From the NCBI RefSeq assembly GCF_001427385.1, contig NZ_LMGJ01000001.1, positions 366,377 through 430,376 on the forward strand: a stretch of DNA of 64,000 bases, given 5' to 3'. The notes under the pieces were generated by a model, which saw only the letters and a program-made list of their open reading frames with translations, did not search any database and was not told the DNA's origin. The translations under genes and the position numbers were made by a program. Of this stretch, positions 44,311 to 56,237 are shown piece by piece. Every line of letters starts with the position of its first letter. Within the stretch, counting starts at the first letter, position 1. This DNA comes from Mesorhizobium sp. Root157 (GTDB lineage: Bacteria; Pseudomonadota; Alphaproteobacteria; Rhizobiales; Rhizobiaceae).

Positions 44311-44412
44311 TTAGAGCGTTTTGACACATAGTCCGCGATGACCGGCCATGCAAGAGCAGCTTGCTTGTGTCGGACTTCCGTTCTGTCATGGGGGCTGCTA
44401 AGGGCCTCGCCC

Positions 44413-45057
44413 ATGAGCCAATTCACCATTCTTCTGGGCGGCGACCTTGTCCGCACCCCGGTGCTTGACGATCAGGTCGCGGGAACACGCGTCATCGCTG
44501 CCGATTCCGGCATCCGCCATGCCGAATTGCTCGGCCTGACACCGGAACTTTGGGTCGGCGATTTCGATTCGGTCCCAAAGGATTTGCCGCCACGCCTGCA
44601 ATCGGTGCCGACGCGGAAATTCCCGGCCGAAAAGGACAAGACCGACGGCGAACTGGCCATCGACATTGCCCGTGAAAAGGGCGCGACCTCGCTGATCCTT
44701 GCCGGAGCATTCGGCGGGCTGCGCGCGGACCACGCCTTCCTGCACCTGGCACTGGCGCTGCGCCTTGCGGAAAACGGTGTCTCTGTTCTGTTGACCAGCG
44801 GCGCCCAGGAGGGTGTGCCGCTGCTCAACCGGTCGGCTGAATTCGACTATGGCGAAGGCACCATGTTCTCGATCCACGGCTTTTCCGATCTGGCCGGCTT
44901 GACCGTCGAAGGGGCAAGGTGGCCACTTGCCAACGTCGAGGTGCCGTTCGGCTCATCTCTGACCATATCAAACGCGGTCGCCGGAAAGCTGCGCATCCAA
45001 CTCGCCAGCGGCCGTGCGTTGCTGGTTGCCCATCCCTTCCCCATTTCCGGAAGCTGA
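44413..45057 (+). CDS. Thiamine diphosphokinase
   Basis: This 214-residue enzyme transfers pyrophosphate from ATP to thiamine, giving TPP. Motifs are ILLGGDLVRTPVLDD, VIAADSGIRHAELLGLTPEL, WVGDFDSVPKDLP with the metal-binding Asp residues, and FPAEKDKTDGELAIDIARE. LILAGAFGGLRADHAFLHLA follows, and SSLTISNAVAGKLRIQLASG forms the C-terminal thiamine-binding barrel. It is the ThiN/TPK type. It diverges from thiBPQ, so imported thiamine is turned into the riboswitch ligand by its neighbour. The ATG at 44413 begins at the conserved core. Confidence 0.93.
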   Translation: MSQFTILLGGDLVRTPVLDDQVAGTRVIAADSGIRHAELLGLTPELWVGDFDSVPKDLPPRLQSVPTRKFPAEKDKTDGELAIDIAREKGATSLILAGAFGGLRADHAFLHLALALRLAENGVSVLLTSGAQEGVPLLNRSAEFDYGEGTMFSIHGFSDLAGLTVEGARWPLANVEVPFGSSLTISNAVAGKLRIQLASGRALLVAHPFPISGS

Positions 45058-45058
45058 C

Positions 45059-46882
<1,824 letters not shown>

Positions 46883-46904
46883 GAGCCGGATCCAGCGCCT
46901 GGCA

Positions 46905-47843
46905 CTATAGGCAGGCTTCGCAGATCGCCTCGATATGGCGGCTGTCGGTGCCGCAACATCCTCCAAGCACCGAAATATGCTTGAAACGGTCGCGCATCGC
47001 ACGGTAGCGACGGCCAAGATCGGCGGGATCGCCTGGGTCGAGTTCGGTCGCCCCATCGAGTTCCGCGTGGCTCCTGGTAGAGGCGTTGGCCCGCACCCCG
47101 CGAATGCGGCTCACCCAATGTGCATTGTCGCTGAGAATGGCCTCGAAATGGCTTGGATGGGCGCAGTTGATCATGAAATAGGCCGGGGCGCCGTCGGTCT
47201 CGTCATCGACCAGTTCGATCGCCTCCTGCAGGCTTTCCCCCGAGGGCAAGCGGCCATCCGTCTCGACCGTGAAGGAAATCACCGAAGGCAATCCGACACT
47301 CATCGCGGCGCAGGCGATACCGACAGCTTCGTCGGGATAGTTCATGGTAACGGCGCTGACCATGTCGGCGCCGGCATCGCCAAAGGCCCTCATCTGATCG
47401 CAATGATAGTCTTCCGCCTGCCGGGTCGTCATCAGCGCGTCGGGCCGGTAGCCGTCGCCGCGCGGGCCGATGACGCCGTTCACCAGAACCGTCATGCCGC
47501 GCGCCACATAAGGCGCGCCAAGCGCCCTCGCATGCGCAATGGCGCGGCGATTGACGCCAGCCAGAACCTCACGCGAATAGCCGAGCTTTTCGCCCCAATC
47601 GAGATTGGCTCGCCAGGTGGGTGTATCGAGCACGAAACCCACACCATGCCTTTCGGCGATATCCAGATACTGGCTGAAATAGCTATCGAGCCGTTCCAGG
47701 CCCTTGGCATCGTCAAGCAGGGGGAAGGCCGCGAAGCCCGGCAATTCGATCCCGTCCAGAAAGACAAGCGAAGTTTCCAGCCCGCCATCTGTGAGAAGAA
47801 CGGCTTCGCCCAGATTTCTCGGATCGATCCTTGCAGCGCACAT
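46905..47843 (-). CDS. Homocysteine S-methyltransferase family protein
   Basis: This 312-residue TIM-barrel enzyme of the MHT/BHMT family transfers a methyl group to homocysteine or a related thiol. LTDGGLETSLVFLDGIELPG is the N-terminal substrate motif. The zinc ligands are the Cys in AYFMINCAHPSHFEAIL and the Cys pair in VLGGCCGTDSRHIEAIC. The methyl donor may be S-methylmethionine, betaine or another compound and cannot be fixed from sequence. It converges with the ABC-F gene at 22 bp distance. Confidence 0.9.
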   Translation of the reverse strand: MCAARIDPRNLGEAVLLTDGGLETSLVFLDGIELPGFAAFPLLDDAKGLERLDSYFSQYLDIAERHGVGFVLDTPTWRANLDWGEKLGYSREVLAGVNRRAIAHARALGAPYVARGMTVLVNGVIGPRGDGYRPDALMTTRQAEDYHCDQMRAFGDAGADMVSAVTMNYPDEAVGIACAAMSVGLPSVISFTVETDGRLPSGESLQEAIELVDDETDGAPAYFMINCAHPSHFEAILSDNAHWVSRIRGVRANASTRSHAELDGATELDPGDPADLGRRYRAMRDRFKHISVLGGCCGTDSRHIEAICEACL

Positions 47844-48012
47844 GCGCGTGCTCCGCTAGCCGTGGAGCCTCAAGAGGTTGTTCTCGGTTAGTCCGATGCC
47901 ACAGCAAAAGAGCGGCGCGGCGCAAACGTCGCGTGCCGCCAATCACTGTTTCAGAATATTAGCACATGCCGACGAAACTGCCACAGGAAGGCACCGCCGC
48001 CGCAGCGGTGTT

Positions 48013-49536
48013 TCATCCAGCCGAGTTTACCTGCCAGGCTTTCAGCGCTTCATCGAACACCTTGTCGCCGGGGATACCCTTTTCCATCGTCAGCAGCGCC
48101 CTGCGCCCCGATTTGTAGATGACCGGAACGTCGATCCAATCCTGATTGCGCAGGAGCGTCATGTTGGCGTTCTCGTCGGCTTTGGTATCATTGAGGGCAA
48201 CGAGGAAGTAGCCGTCGGCGATCTTGGCCGGGATGCCGATCAACGGGCTGCCAGCTTCCTGCTCGGCAGCCTTCATGGCAATCCGAAGCACGTTCTCGAT
48301 GCCGCCGCCTTCAAAGCCGTCGGGTGTCAGGAATATCATCTCGATGATGTGGCTCGCGGGCAGCGTCTGGTCCGCATTGCGGCGGATCGTCAGGCGCAGT
48401 TGCACATCCTTGCCCGGAATTGTCGCCTCGCCCCGGATCGCCGGTTCGGGAGGCGCATCGCCGCCAGGTGATTCCTGCACGAGTGACCAGACGATATTGC
48501 CGGATTCGGCCGAACCCTGCGCGACACTGGTACGCTCTTCGTAAAAGATCGCTTTCTGCCCGACAGGTACGGCAGCCTGCGCTTCGGGAGCAGCCGGTGC
48601 TGTTCCTTCGCCGGCGGCGGGCGGCGTGGCCGACCCTTCGGAACCCGGCTCCGTAGGCGCAACGGCAGGCGGCGGCGTGGTCAGCGCCACGACGGAGGTG
48701 CCCTCGCCGATACCGCTTTCACCGCCGGCCGGACCGGGATCGGTTTCATTTCCGTCCGGCAGCAGGCGCTGCGTGAACTTTGCCGCTTCGCCGGCATCGT
48801 TCCCGCTTGCCGGGTTATTGGCCGGCGCCGGCGTGGTTTCGGCAGCTGCGGTCTCGCTGGCGGTCGGCGGCGCAACTTTCACCGGCTTGACCACGACAGG
48901 CGTCGGCTCGTCGCTGGACGCGAACATACCCTGGAAGGCATCCTTGTTCGACCATACGCCGTAGGCACCGCCGGCGACGACCAACACGGCAACGGCAGCC
49001 GCGATCAGCCCCCGGTAGCTGCGTTTGCCATCCGGCTCGTCGCCAGACGCGAACACATCGCCGCGCCGATCGCCTTCCGTCTCAAGCTCTTCGCCTGCCG
49101 TGTACGAGGGGCCGTTCCCGGCCGCCGGCAACTCGGGCGGCGCCGGCTCTGTCCACACCGCCTGCTCGGCCTTGCGCCAGGACGGGTCCGGCCTGGCCTC
49201 CAGGTTCGGCGACAAAGGTTCGGCCTTGGCGGCCGGCCGGACATGGTTGGGCTGGTTCTTGTTCTTGTCGATCGAGGAAAAGATATTGTCCAGTTCCGCC
49301 AGCGGATCGATGTCTGCGGCCACCGGCGGCGCAAAGCCCCGCTCCACCGTTGCAATGGCATCTTCCAGCGCGCGCGTCTGACGCTCGGCCACCGAAGCCG
49401 GCGGCGCAGGCTCGATGGCCGCCAGCTTGGCAGCCACCGTCGAGCGGGCCTTGTCGTAGACCCTCGCCCGCATCTGCGGCGTCGTTTCGCCGAGACCGTC
49501 GAGCGTCTTTTTCAGAACCGCAACGAAATCTGCCAT
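48013..49536 (-). CDS. Bitopic membrane protein of unknown function
   Basis: I do not recognise a named family. The 507-residue protein opens with a helical cytoplasmic domain (MADFVAVLKKTLDGLGETTP, then RARVYDKARSTVAAKLAAIE). A disordered linker precedes one transmembrane segment around 170-190 (GLIAAAVAVLVVAGGAYGVW). A long Pro/Ala/Thr-rich periplasmic linker follows (about 195-320). The C-terminal domain of about 180 residues is rich in beta-strands (KAIFYEERTSVAQGSAESGN, SHIIEMIFLTPDGFEGGGIE, GYFLVALNDTKADENANMTL). The layout suggests a cytoplasm-to-cell-wall link. It is transcribed alone, 70 bp downstream of purA on the same strand. Confidence 0.75.
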   Translation of the reverse strand: MADFVAVLKKTLDGLGETTPQMRARVYDKARSTVAAKLAAIEPAPPASVAERQTRALEDAIATVERGFAPPVAADIDPLAELDNIFSSIDKNKNQPNHVRPAAKAEPLSPNLEARPDPSWRKAEQAVWTEPAPPELPAAGNGPSYTAGEELETEGDRRGDVFASGDEPDGKRSYRGLIAAAVAVLVVAGGAYGVWSNKDAFQGMFASSDEPTPVVVKPVKVAPPTASETAAAETTPAPANNPASGNDAGEAAKFTQRLLPDGNETDPGPAGGESGIGEGTSVVALTTPPPAVAPTEPGSEGSATPPAAGEGTAPAAPEAQAAVPVGQKAIFYEERTSVAQGSAESGNIVWSLVQESPGGDAPPEPAIRGEATIPGKDVQLRLTIRRNADQTLPASHIIEMIFLTPDGFEGGGIENVLRIAMKAAEQEAGSPLIGIPAKIADGYFLVALNDTKADENANMTLLRNQDWIDVPVIYKSGRRALLTMEKGIPGDKVFDEALKAWQVNSAG

Positions 49537-49605
49537 GCTTCAGTCGACCTGTCATTTCCTTGCCGGCAGTCCTCGGTTGGGCTCGCGGCCGGCAAATCGG
49601 GAGTG

Positions 49606-50904
49606 TTAGTCTTGAAACGGATCGGTCACAAGTATCGTGTCGTCCCGTTCCGGGCTGGTTGAAAGTAGCGCCACAGGTGCGCCGATCAATTCCTCGATAT
49701 GGCGTACATACTTCACCGCCTGCGCCGGCAGGTCGGCCCAGCTTCTGGCCCCGGCCGTGGTTTCCTGCCAGCCTTCAAGGGTTTCGTAGATCGGCTGGAC
49801 GCGCGCCTGCGCGCCCTGGCTCGCCGGCAGGTAATCGATCACCTCGCCGTCGAGCGTGTAGCCTGTGCACACCTTGATCTCGGGTAGCCCGTCGAGAACG
49901 TCGAGCTTGGTCAGCGCGATGCCCTTGATGCCGTTGACGGCAACCGCCTGGCGCACCAGCACCGCATCGAACCAGCCGCAGCGCCGCTTGCGCCCGGTGA
50001 CGACCCCGAACTCGTGCCCCTTGGTGCCGAGGAACTCGCCGATCTCGTTCTGCTGCTCAGTGGGAAACGGTCCCTCTCCGACCCTGGTCGTATAGGCCTT
50101 GGTAATGCCAAGTACATAGCTCAGGGCGCCCGGACCCACGCCCGATCCGGCCGACGCCTGCCCGGCGACGGTATTGGACGAGGTCACGAACGGATAGGTG
50201 CCGTGATCGATATCGAGCAACGTGCCTTGCGCTCCCTCGAACAGGATGCGCTCGCCAGCCCGGCGGCGATCGTCGAGAATCTTCCAGACCCGATCCATAT
50301 AGGGCAGGATCTCTCCGGCGACAGAGGTCAGTTCCTGCATGATCACATCATGCGCCACCTCGCCGTGACCGAGGCCGCGCCGCAAGGCATTGTGGTGGGT
50401 CAACAGCCTGTCGACCTTCGCAGGAAGCGTGTCCAAATCCGCCAAATCCATCACCCTGATGGCGCGCCGGCCTACCTTGTCCTCATAGGCTGGGCCGATA
50501 CCGCGCCGGGTCGTGCCAATCTTCGTCCCGGAATTGGAGGCCGCGTCCTCGCGAAATCCGTCCAGTTCCCGGTGCAGCGACAGGATAAGCGCTGTATTTT
50601 CGGCTATTTTCAGGCGCTCGGGCGTCACCTCCACCCCTTGCGCCTTGAGCTTGGTAGCCTCGGCCACGAAGGCGTGCGGATCGAAGACGACGCCGTTGCC
50701 GATGATCGACAGCTTGCCTTTGCGCACCACGCCTGACGGCAGCAGCGAGAGTTTATAGACATTGCCGTCGACCACGAGCGTATGCCCGGCATTGTGGCCG
50801 CCCTGGAAGCGCACCACCACATCGGCGCGTTCCGACAGCCAGTCGACGATCTTGCCCTTGCCCTCGTCGCCCCATTGGGAGCCGACGACCACCACATTGG
50901 CCAT
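49606..50904 (-). CDS. purA: Adenylosuccinate synthase
   Basis: This 432-residue GTP-dependent enzyme joins IMP and aspartate on the way to AMP. The N-terminal P-loop is [20 protein letters not shown], followed by [15 protein letters not shown] and [40 protein letters not shown] is the family signature. [37 protein letters not shown] and [20 protein letters not shown] complete the fold. All catalytic residues appear present. The 203-bp gap upstream is shared with the divergent DMT gene. Confidence 0.97.
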   Translation of the reverse strand: MANVVVVGSQWGDEGKGKIVDWLSERADVVVRFQGGHNAGHTLVVDGNVYKLSLLPSGVVRKGKLSIIGNGVVFDPHAFVAEATKLKAQGVEVTPERLKIAENTALILSLHRELDGFREDAASNSGTKIGTTRRGIGPAYEDKVGRRAIRVMDLADLDTLPAKVDRLLTHHNALRRGLGHGEVAHDVIMQELTSVAGEILPYMDRVWKILDDRRRAGERILFEGAQGTLLDIDHGTYPFVTSSNTVAGQASAGSGVGPGALSYVLGITKAYTTRVGEGPFPTEQQNEIGEFLGTKGHEFGVVTGRKRRCGWFDAVLVRQAVAVNGIKGIALTKLDVLDGLPEIKVCTGYTLDGEVIDYLPASQGAQARVQPIYETLEGWQETTAGARSWADLPAQAVKYVRHIEELIGAPVALLSTSPERDDTILVTDPFQD

Positions 50905-51107
50905 GTTTTCTTCCCTTCAATCCCGACCGCAAACAACGGCCGACCCGTCAAAAACGACAGGCCTCTATAGCGTCATGCAAGAGCCTGCGCGACCATTCTT
51001 TGCCGCCGGAATGCACCCCAGGCACAACAATTTTCGTCTTTCGCATCATTTACTTGACCGTCAAGCGGTATTAGCCCGAACCCGGCCTTGATATATCGGA
51101 CACAGCC

Positions 51108-52007
51108 ATGCACCGAAACGCCTACCTCCTTTTGCTCCTGACCATGCTGTTTTGGGCCGGCAACGCAATTGCCGGCAAGCTGGCGGTCGGGCATGTGTCG
51201 CCGATGATCCTGACAGCATCGCGCTGGGGCTTCACCCTCGCCATCCTGGCGGTCGTCGGCCGCCGCCAGCTAGCAGCCGACTGGCCTGTCATTCGGCAGC
51301 GCATCTGGTTCCTTCTTTTGATGGGCATGCTTGGCTTCACCATCTTCAGCGTCGCCATGTACTGCGCCCTGCTCTACACCACGGCCACCAATGTCAGCAT
51401 CGAGCAGGGCGGCATGCCGCTGTTCGTCTTTGCCATGTCGTTCGTTCTTTTCAGAACGCGAACCACGGCGGCACAGATCGTGGGCTTCGCCCTGTCCTTC
51501 GTCGGCGTCATCGTTACCGCGACGCATGGCGAGATCGAGCGCCTCGTCCATCTCGACATGAATTTCGGCGATGCGCTGATGCTTCTGGCGATCCTGACCT
51601 ACGGTATCTACACGGCCGCGCTACGCCACAAGCCGCAGGTGCATTGGATGAGCCTGATGGCAGCCCTTTGCCTCGGGGCTTTCCTAAGCGCCATACCCTT
51701 CGTCTTCGCGGAAGCCCAGGCCGGCGCCACGATCCTGCCAGACGCCAGGGGATGGGCGATCATCGCCTATGTGGTGTTGTTTCCCTCACTGATCGCGCAG
51801 GCCTTCTACATTCGCGGCGTGGAACTGATCGGGGCCAACCGTGCCGGCCTGTTCATCAATTTCCTGCCGCTGTGGGGTGCGCTTTTGGCGGTACTGATCC
51901 TTGGGGAAGACTTCCAACCCTACCACGCGGTGGCAATGGTTCTGGTGCTCGGCGGCGTGCTGATCGCGGAATATAGCGGCCGCAAGGTGGCGGCACTGCA
52001 GCCGTGA
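51108..52007 (+). CDS. EamA/DMT-family transporter
   Basis: This 299-residue drug/metabolite transporter superfamily protein has ten predicted transmembrane helices in two EamA repeats. The first repeat starts LLLLTMLFWAGNAIAGKLAV and ends around IVGFALSFVGVIVTATHGEI. The second starts ALMLLAILTYGIYTAALRHK and ends LFINFLPLWGALLAVLILGE, then VLGGVLIAEYSGRK. Members export amino acids, nucleosides or metabolites, and the substrate is unknown. It diverges from purA and converges with the amino-acid ABC genes at 7 bp distance. Confidence 0.9.
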   Translation: MHRNAYLLLLLTMLFWAGNAIAGKLAVGHVSPMILTASRWGFTLAILAVVGRRQLAADWPVIRQRIWFLLLMGMLGFTIFSVAMYCALLYTTATNVSIEQGGMPLFVFAMSFVLFRTRTTAAQIVGFALSFVGVIVTATHGEIERLVHLDMNFGDALMLLAILTYGIYTAALRHKPQVHWMSLMAALCLGAFLSAIPFVFAEAQAGATILPDARGWAIIAYVVLFPSLIAQAFYIRGVELIGANRAGLFINFLPLWGALLAVLILGEDFQPYHAVAMVLVLGGVLIAEYSGRKVAALQP

Positions 52008-52014
52008 CGACGCC

Positions 52015-52778
<764 letters not shown>

Positions 52779-52782
<4 letters not shown>

Positions 52783-53462
52783 ACCCGTGCCTCCTCAAGG
52801 AAGCCGCCATAGCGGTTGAGCCGTCCTTCCAGCCGTGTCTGCAGCGCCGACAGCACGGAACTCATCGCCAGGTAGAGGATCGCCGCCTCGACATAGAGGA
52901 TCAGCGGTTCGTAGGTGACGGCGACGATGCGCTGGGCGGCCTGGAACATTTCCGGCACGGTGATGGCGGCGGCCAGCGAAGTATCCTTGACCAGCGAGAT
53001 GAAGGTGTTGGACAGAGGCGGCACCGCCACGCGCGCCGCCTGCGGCAGGATCGTGCGCCACATAGCCTGCCTCCAGGTCATGCCGATCGAATAGGCGGCT
53101 TCCCACTGGCCCTTCGGCACCGAGCCGATGACGGCGCGGATAATCTCCGACGTATAGGCGCCGACATTGAGGGTGAAGCCGATCAGCGCCGCCGTGAAGG
53201 CGTCGAGCAGGATGCCTGCGGAAGGCAGGCCGTAAAAGATCAGGAAAAGCTGAACCAGAAGCGGCGTGCCGCGAAAGATCCAGACGTAGAAGCGCACCAC
53301 CGCCACCAACGGCTTCGGCCCGAACAGCCGGATCAGCGCCACCGCCAGCCCGACGAAAAGACCGAAGGCGAAGGACAGAAGCGTGAGTGGCGTGGTGAAA
53401 ACGGCTGCGGCCCACAACAGGGGCCAAAGCGAATCCAGCATCAATTGCAGCCAATGGGGCAC
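52779..53462 (-). CDS. Polar amino acid ABC transporter permease
   Basis: This 227-residue permease has about five transmembrane helices and the His/Glu/Gln-permease motif. RLFGPKPLVAVVRFYVWIFR and GTPLLVQLFLIFYGLPSAGI open it. AYTSEIIRAVIGSVPKGQWE then EAAYSIGMTWRQAMWRTILP (coupling loop) and FISLVKDTSLAAAITVPEMF follow. Only one permease gene is present, so it should act as a homodimer, as in cystine and glutamine systems. It lies 141 bp after the binding-protein gene, with a hairpin between. Confidence 0.93.
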
Positions 53463-53535
53463 GGAAAACCTCCGGAAATCATCGCTCGCATGACAGCGGG
53501 ACGCGCAAGATAGCGCGCCGACCCGTCAAGCGGAA

Positions 53536-53567
53536 AGCGGCGGCCGATTGGTCTGGCGGCCGCCGCT
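53536..53567 (-). terminator. Stem-loop between amino-acid binding protein and permease genes
   Basis: AGCGGCGGCC (53536-53545) pairs perfectly with GGCCGCCGCT (53558-53567), and on the minus strand TTCCGCTT follows. It starts about 37 bp after the binding-protein stop and could partly end or protect its transcript. Confidence 0.68.
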
Positions 53568-53603
53568 CATTCATTCGGTTAGGCTGGAAGACCAGCCCGG
53601 TTC

Positions 53604-54377
53604 CTACTTCGAAACGTCCTGGCCGAAATAGGTGTCGGCGATCTTCTGGTAGGTGCCGTCGGCCTTGATGTCGGCCAGCGCCTTGTTGATCGCAGCCACC
53701 AGTTCAGGATCGCCCTTGCGCACAATGACGCCGGAATAATCGGCGTTTTCTTCCTGGGCGGCGATCTTCACATCGGCATCGGGCTTGTGTTTCTTGAAGT
53801 CGAGGAAGGACAGGCTGTCATTGATGGTGGCGTCGGCCCGGCCGGTCAAAAGCAGCTGGATCGACTGGTCGAAACCGTCGGTGCCGACGAGTTCCGCACC
53901 ATTCTTCTCGGCCAGCTTGCCGAAATTGGAGGTCAGCGACTGAGCCGACTTCTTGCCCTTGAGATCGGCGAAGCCCTTGATCTCGCTATTGTCGCCCTTG
54001 ACGATCAGCACCGCCTTCGAAGCGATATAGGGGTCGGAGAAGTCGTATTTCGCCTTGCGTTCGTCGGTGATGCCGACCTGGTTGATGACGGCGTCATAGC
54101 GGTTGGCGTCGAGGCCGGCGATCAACCCGTCCCACTTGCCTTCAAGGAATTCGGCCTTGACGCCGAGCTTGTCGGCAATTGCCTTGCCGATCTCGACATC
54201 GAAGCCGACGAGCGTGTTCGACGCGTCGTGATAGGTGAAGGGAGCGTAGGTGCCTTCGGTGCCGATCTTGAAGACGCCCTCGGCCTTGATCTGGTCGAGA
54301 TTGGCACCCGCGGCAGCAGCCGTGACAGCCAGCGCCTGCAGCGTGCCGGCGATGATGAGCGATTTAAGCCAGTTCAT
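53604..54377 (-). CDS. Polar amino acid ABC transporter binding protein (cystine/glutamine type)
   Basis: This 257-residue periplasmic family-3 binding protein has a signal peptide ending near TAAAA. The family signature is in TYHDASNTLVGFDVEIGKAI, with GKWDGLIAGLDANRYDAVIN, DFSDPYIASKAVLIVK and QSLTSNFGKLAEKNGAELVG. These resemble FliY/TcyJ-like cystine binders more than basic amino-acid binders, but the ligand is not certain. I chose the ATG at 54377; the frame to 54692 runs into the rpoH2 promoter region. It diverges from rpoH2. Confidence 0.92.
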   Translation of the reverse strand: MNWLKSLIIAGTLQALAVTAAAAGANLDQIKAEGVFKIGTEGTYAPFTYHDASNTLVGFDVEIGKAIADKLGVKAEFLEGKWDGLIAGLDANRYDAVINQVGITDERKAKYDFSDPYIASKAVLIVKGDNSEIKGFADLKGKKSAQSLTSNFGKLAEKNGAELVGTDGFDQSIQLLLTGRADATINDSLSFLDFKKHKPDADVKIAAQEENADYSGVIVRKGDPELVAAINKALADIKADGTYQKIADTYFGQDVSK

Positions 54378-54572
54378 TTTCCTGTGATCCTGTTCAGCCC
54401 GCAACGGGCACATTTTGTAGAGGCCGGCAATCTCGCAGAAGTTTAAGCATAAAATAAGGAATGAAAATCCGAAGATGCGTGTCGTTTTGGAATGATATGC
54501 CAAGAAGCCTGATCCCTGCTGCGCCCCATGCCCTGCATCACGAAAACGCGTTCCAAACCACCGCCACCACGC

Positions 54573-54598
54573 GGAACCATCCTCTGTTCTTGCACGTT
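54573..54598 (+). promoter_or_regulatory. EcfG-type promoter of rpoH2
   Basis: GGAAC (54573-54577), a 17-bp spacer and CGTT (54595-54598) match the EcfG/RpoE2 consensus. It lies 75 bp before the rpoH2 ATG in the same direction. In Sinorhizobium meliloti rpoH2 is known to depend on RpoE2, so the same cascade is likely here. The rest of the 296-bp gap must hold the promoter of the divergent binding-protein gene. Confidence 0.72.
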
Positions 54599-54673
54599 CA
54601 ATCATGGTGACCGCATTGCAGTCCACGCGCGGCGTGGCGCACGCAAGATGTTCATCGAAGCCGGGGCACCGCC

Positions 54674-55531
54674 ATGTTGCAGGACAGTACATCGCGAGAT
54701 TTCATCCGCATTGCCATGGCCGCCCCTTATCTCGATCGGGAGCAGGAGCACGAACTGGCGCTGAGTTGGCGCAAGGATCACGACCAGAGCGCTTTGAACC
54801 AGATAACCGTGGCGCATATGCGGCTGGTGATTTCCATGGCCACCAAGTTCCGCCACTACGGTCTATCGGTGAGCGACCTGATCCAGGAAGGCCATGTCGG
54901 CCTGCTCGAAGCGGCGGCCCGCTTCGAGCCGGAGCGTGAGGTGCGCTTCTCCACCTATGCGACATGGTGGATACGTGCCTCCATGCAGGACTACATTCTG
55001 CGCAACTGGTCGATCGTGCGGGGTGGCACCAGTTCGGCGCAGAAATCGCTGTTCTTCAACCTGCGACGGCTCAGGGCGCGGCTGGCCAGCGGCAACGAAA
55101 TGCTGTCTAACGCCGCGCTCTATCAGGAGATCTCGGCAGCGCTAGGTGTTTCGGAGGCCGACGTCGCGACCATGGATGCGCGCCTGTCCACACCTGACAG
55201 GTCGTTGAACGCAACGTTGTCCGGCGACGCCGACACAACGGAACGGATGGATTTTCTGGTTTGTGACGATCCCTGGCCGGATGAAGTCGCCTCCACGGCC
55301 ATCGATGTCGAAAGACGTTCCGGCTGGCTCAAGGCCGCGCTCAGGGCGCTGAACGCACGAGAGTTGAGGATCATCGAAGAGCGTCGGCTGAAGGACGAAG
55401 GCGCGACACTCGAAGAGCTTGGAGGCAAGCTTGGCATCTCCAAGGAACGGGTTCGCCAGATAGAGGCGCGAGCTCTGGAAAAGCTCAAGGTTGCGCTGGT
55501 GAAGCAGAATCCCGAATTTCTTGCCGCCTGA
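54674..55531 (+). CDS. rpoH2: RNA polymerase sigma-32 factor, RpoH2 type
   Basis: This 285-residue group-3 sigma factor has region 2 in VISMATKFRHYGLSVSDLIQ and RFSTYATWWIRASMQDYILR, which bind core and the -10 element. The RpoH box is QKSLFFNLRRLRARLASGNE, unique to sigma-32 proteins. Region 4 is EELGGKLGISKERVRQIEAR, with the helix-turn-helix for the -35 element. The sequence differs from the heat-shock RpoH1 by its more divergent middle. The EcfG promoter upstream supports the RpoH2 role in oxidative and general stress. It converges on trmD. Confidence 0.92.
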   Translation: MLQDSTSRDFIRIAMAAPYLDREQEHELALSWRKDHDQSALNQITVAHMRLVISMATKFRHYGLSVSDLIQEGHVGLLEAAARFEPEREVRFSTYATWWIRASMQDYILRNWSIVRGGTSSAQKSLFFNLRRLRARLASGNEMLSNAALYQEISAALGVSEADVATMDARLSTPDRSLNATLSGDADTTERMDFLVCDDPWPDEVASTAIDVERRSGWLKAALRALNARELRIIEERRLKDEGATLEELGGKLGISKERVRQIEARALEKLKVALVKQNPEFLAA

Positions 55532-55550
55532 AAACGACCAGTTGGTTCAT

Positions 55551-56237
55551 TCACGCCTTGCCGAGCAAATCCGGTCGCCGTTCCCGTGTCAGGCGCTCTG
55601 CCTGGCCTCGCCGCCAGGCTGCGATCTTGGCGTGATTGCCGGAGACCAGCACCTCGGGAATAGGCTGCCCTTCGAACTCCTGCGGCCGTGTATAGTGCGG
55701 GTGTTCCAGGAGCCCGTGCTCGAAGCTTTCCTCCTCGCCCGATTGTTCGTTGCCCATGACGCCGGGCAGCAGGCGCACGATCGCATCGAGCAACACCAGA
55801 GCCGCCGGTTCGCCGCCTGAGAGAATATAATCGCCGATCGAGACTTCCTCGAGATCGCGCGCCTCGATCAGCCGCTGGTCGACACCTTCGAAGCGTCCGC
55901 AAACAACGACGACACCGGGACCGGAGGCCAGTTCGCGCACCCTCGCCTGGGCCAGCGGCCTGCCGCGCGGACTCATCAGGAGGCGCGGACGCGGATCGCC
56001 TTGCGGGGCCGTACTGTCAATGGCGCGGGCAAGCACGTCGGCGCGCATGACCATGCCGGCGCCACCGCCGGCAGGTGTATCATCCACCGTGCGATGGCGA
56101 TCGGTGGCGAAGTCGCGAATCTGGACCGCCTCAAGCGACCAGGTGCCGCCCCCCAGGGCACGCCCGGCGAGCGAAAGCCCGAGTGCGCCCGGAAACATTT
56201 CCGGATAGAGCGTCAGCACGGACGCGGCAAAGCTCAC
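55551..56237 (-). CDS. trmD: tRNA (guanine-37-N1)-methyltransferase
   Basis: This 228-residue SPOUT enzyme methylates G37 next to the anticodon to prevent frameshifting. [20 protein letters not shown] is the N-terminus, with [20 protein letters not shown], the knot region [20 protein letters not shown], and [20 protein letters not shown] binding S-adenosylmethionine. The C-terminus [20 protein letters not shown] binds tRNA. The start is a GTG overlapping the rimM stop as GTGA. The usual downstream partner rplS is absent, since rpoH2 converges here. Confidence 0.95.
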   Translation of the reverse strand: MSFAASVLTLYPEMFPGALGLSLAGRALGGGTWSLEAVQIRDFATDRHRTVDDTPAGGGAGMVMRADVLARAIDSTAPQGDPRPRLLMSPRGRPLAQARVRELASGPGVVVVCGRFEGVDQRLIEARDLEEVSIGDYILSGGEPAALVLLDAIVRLLPGVMGNEQSGEEESFEHGLLEHPHYTRPQEFEGQPIPEVLVSGNHAKIAAWRRGQAERLTRERRPDLLGKA

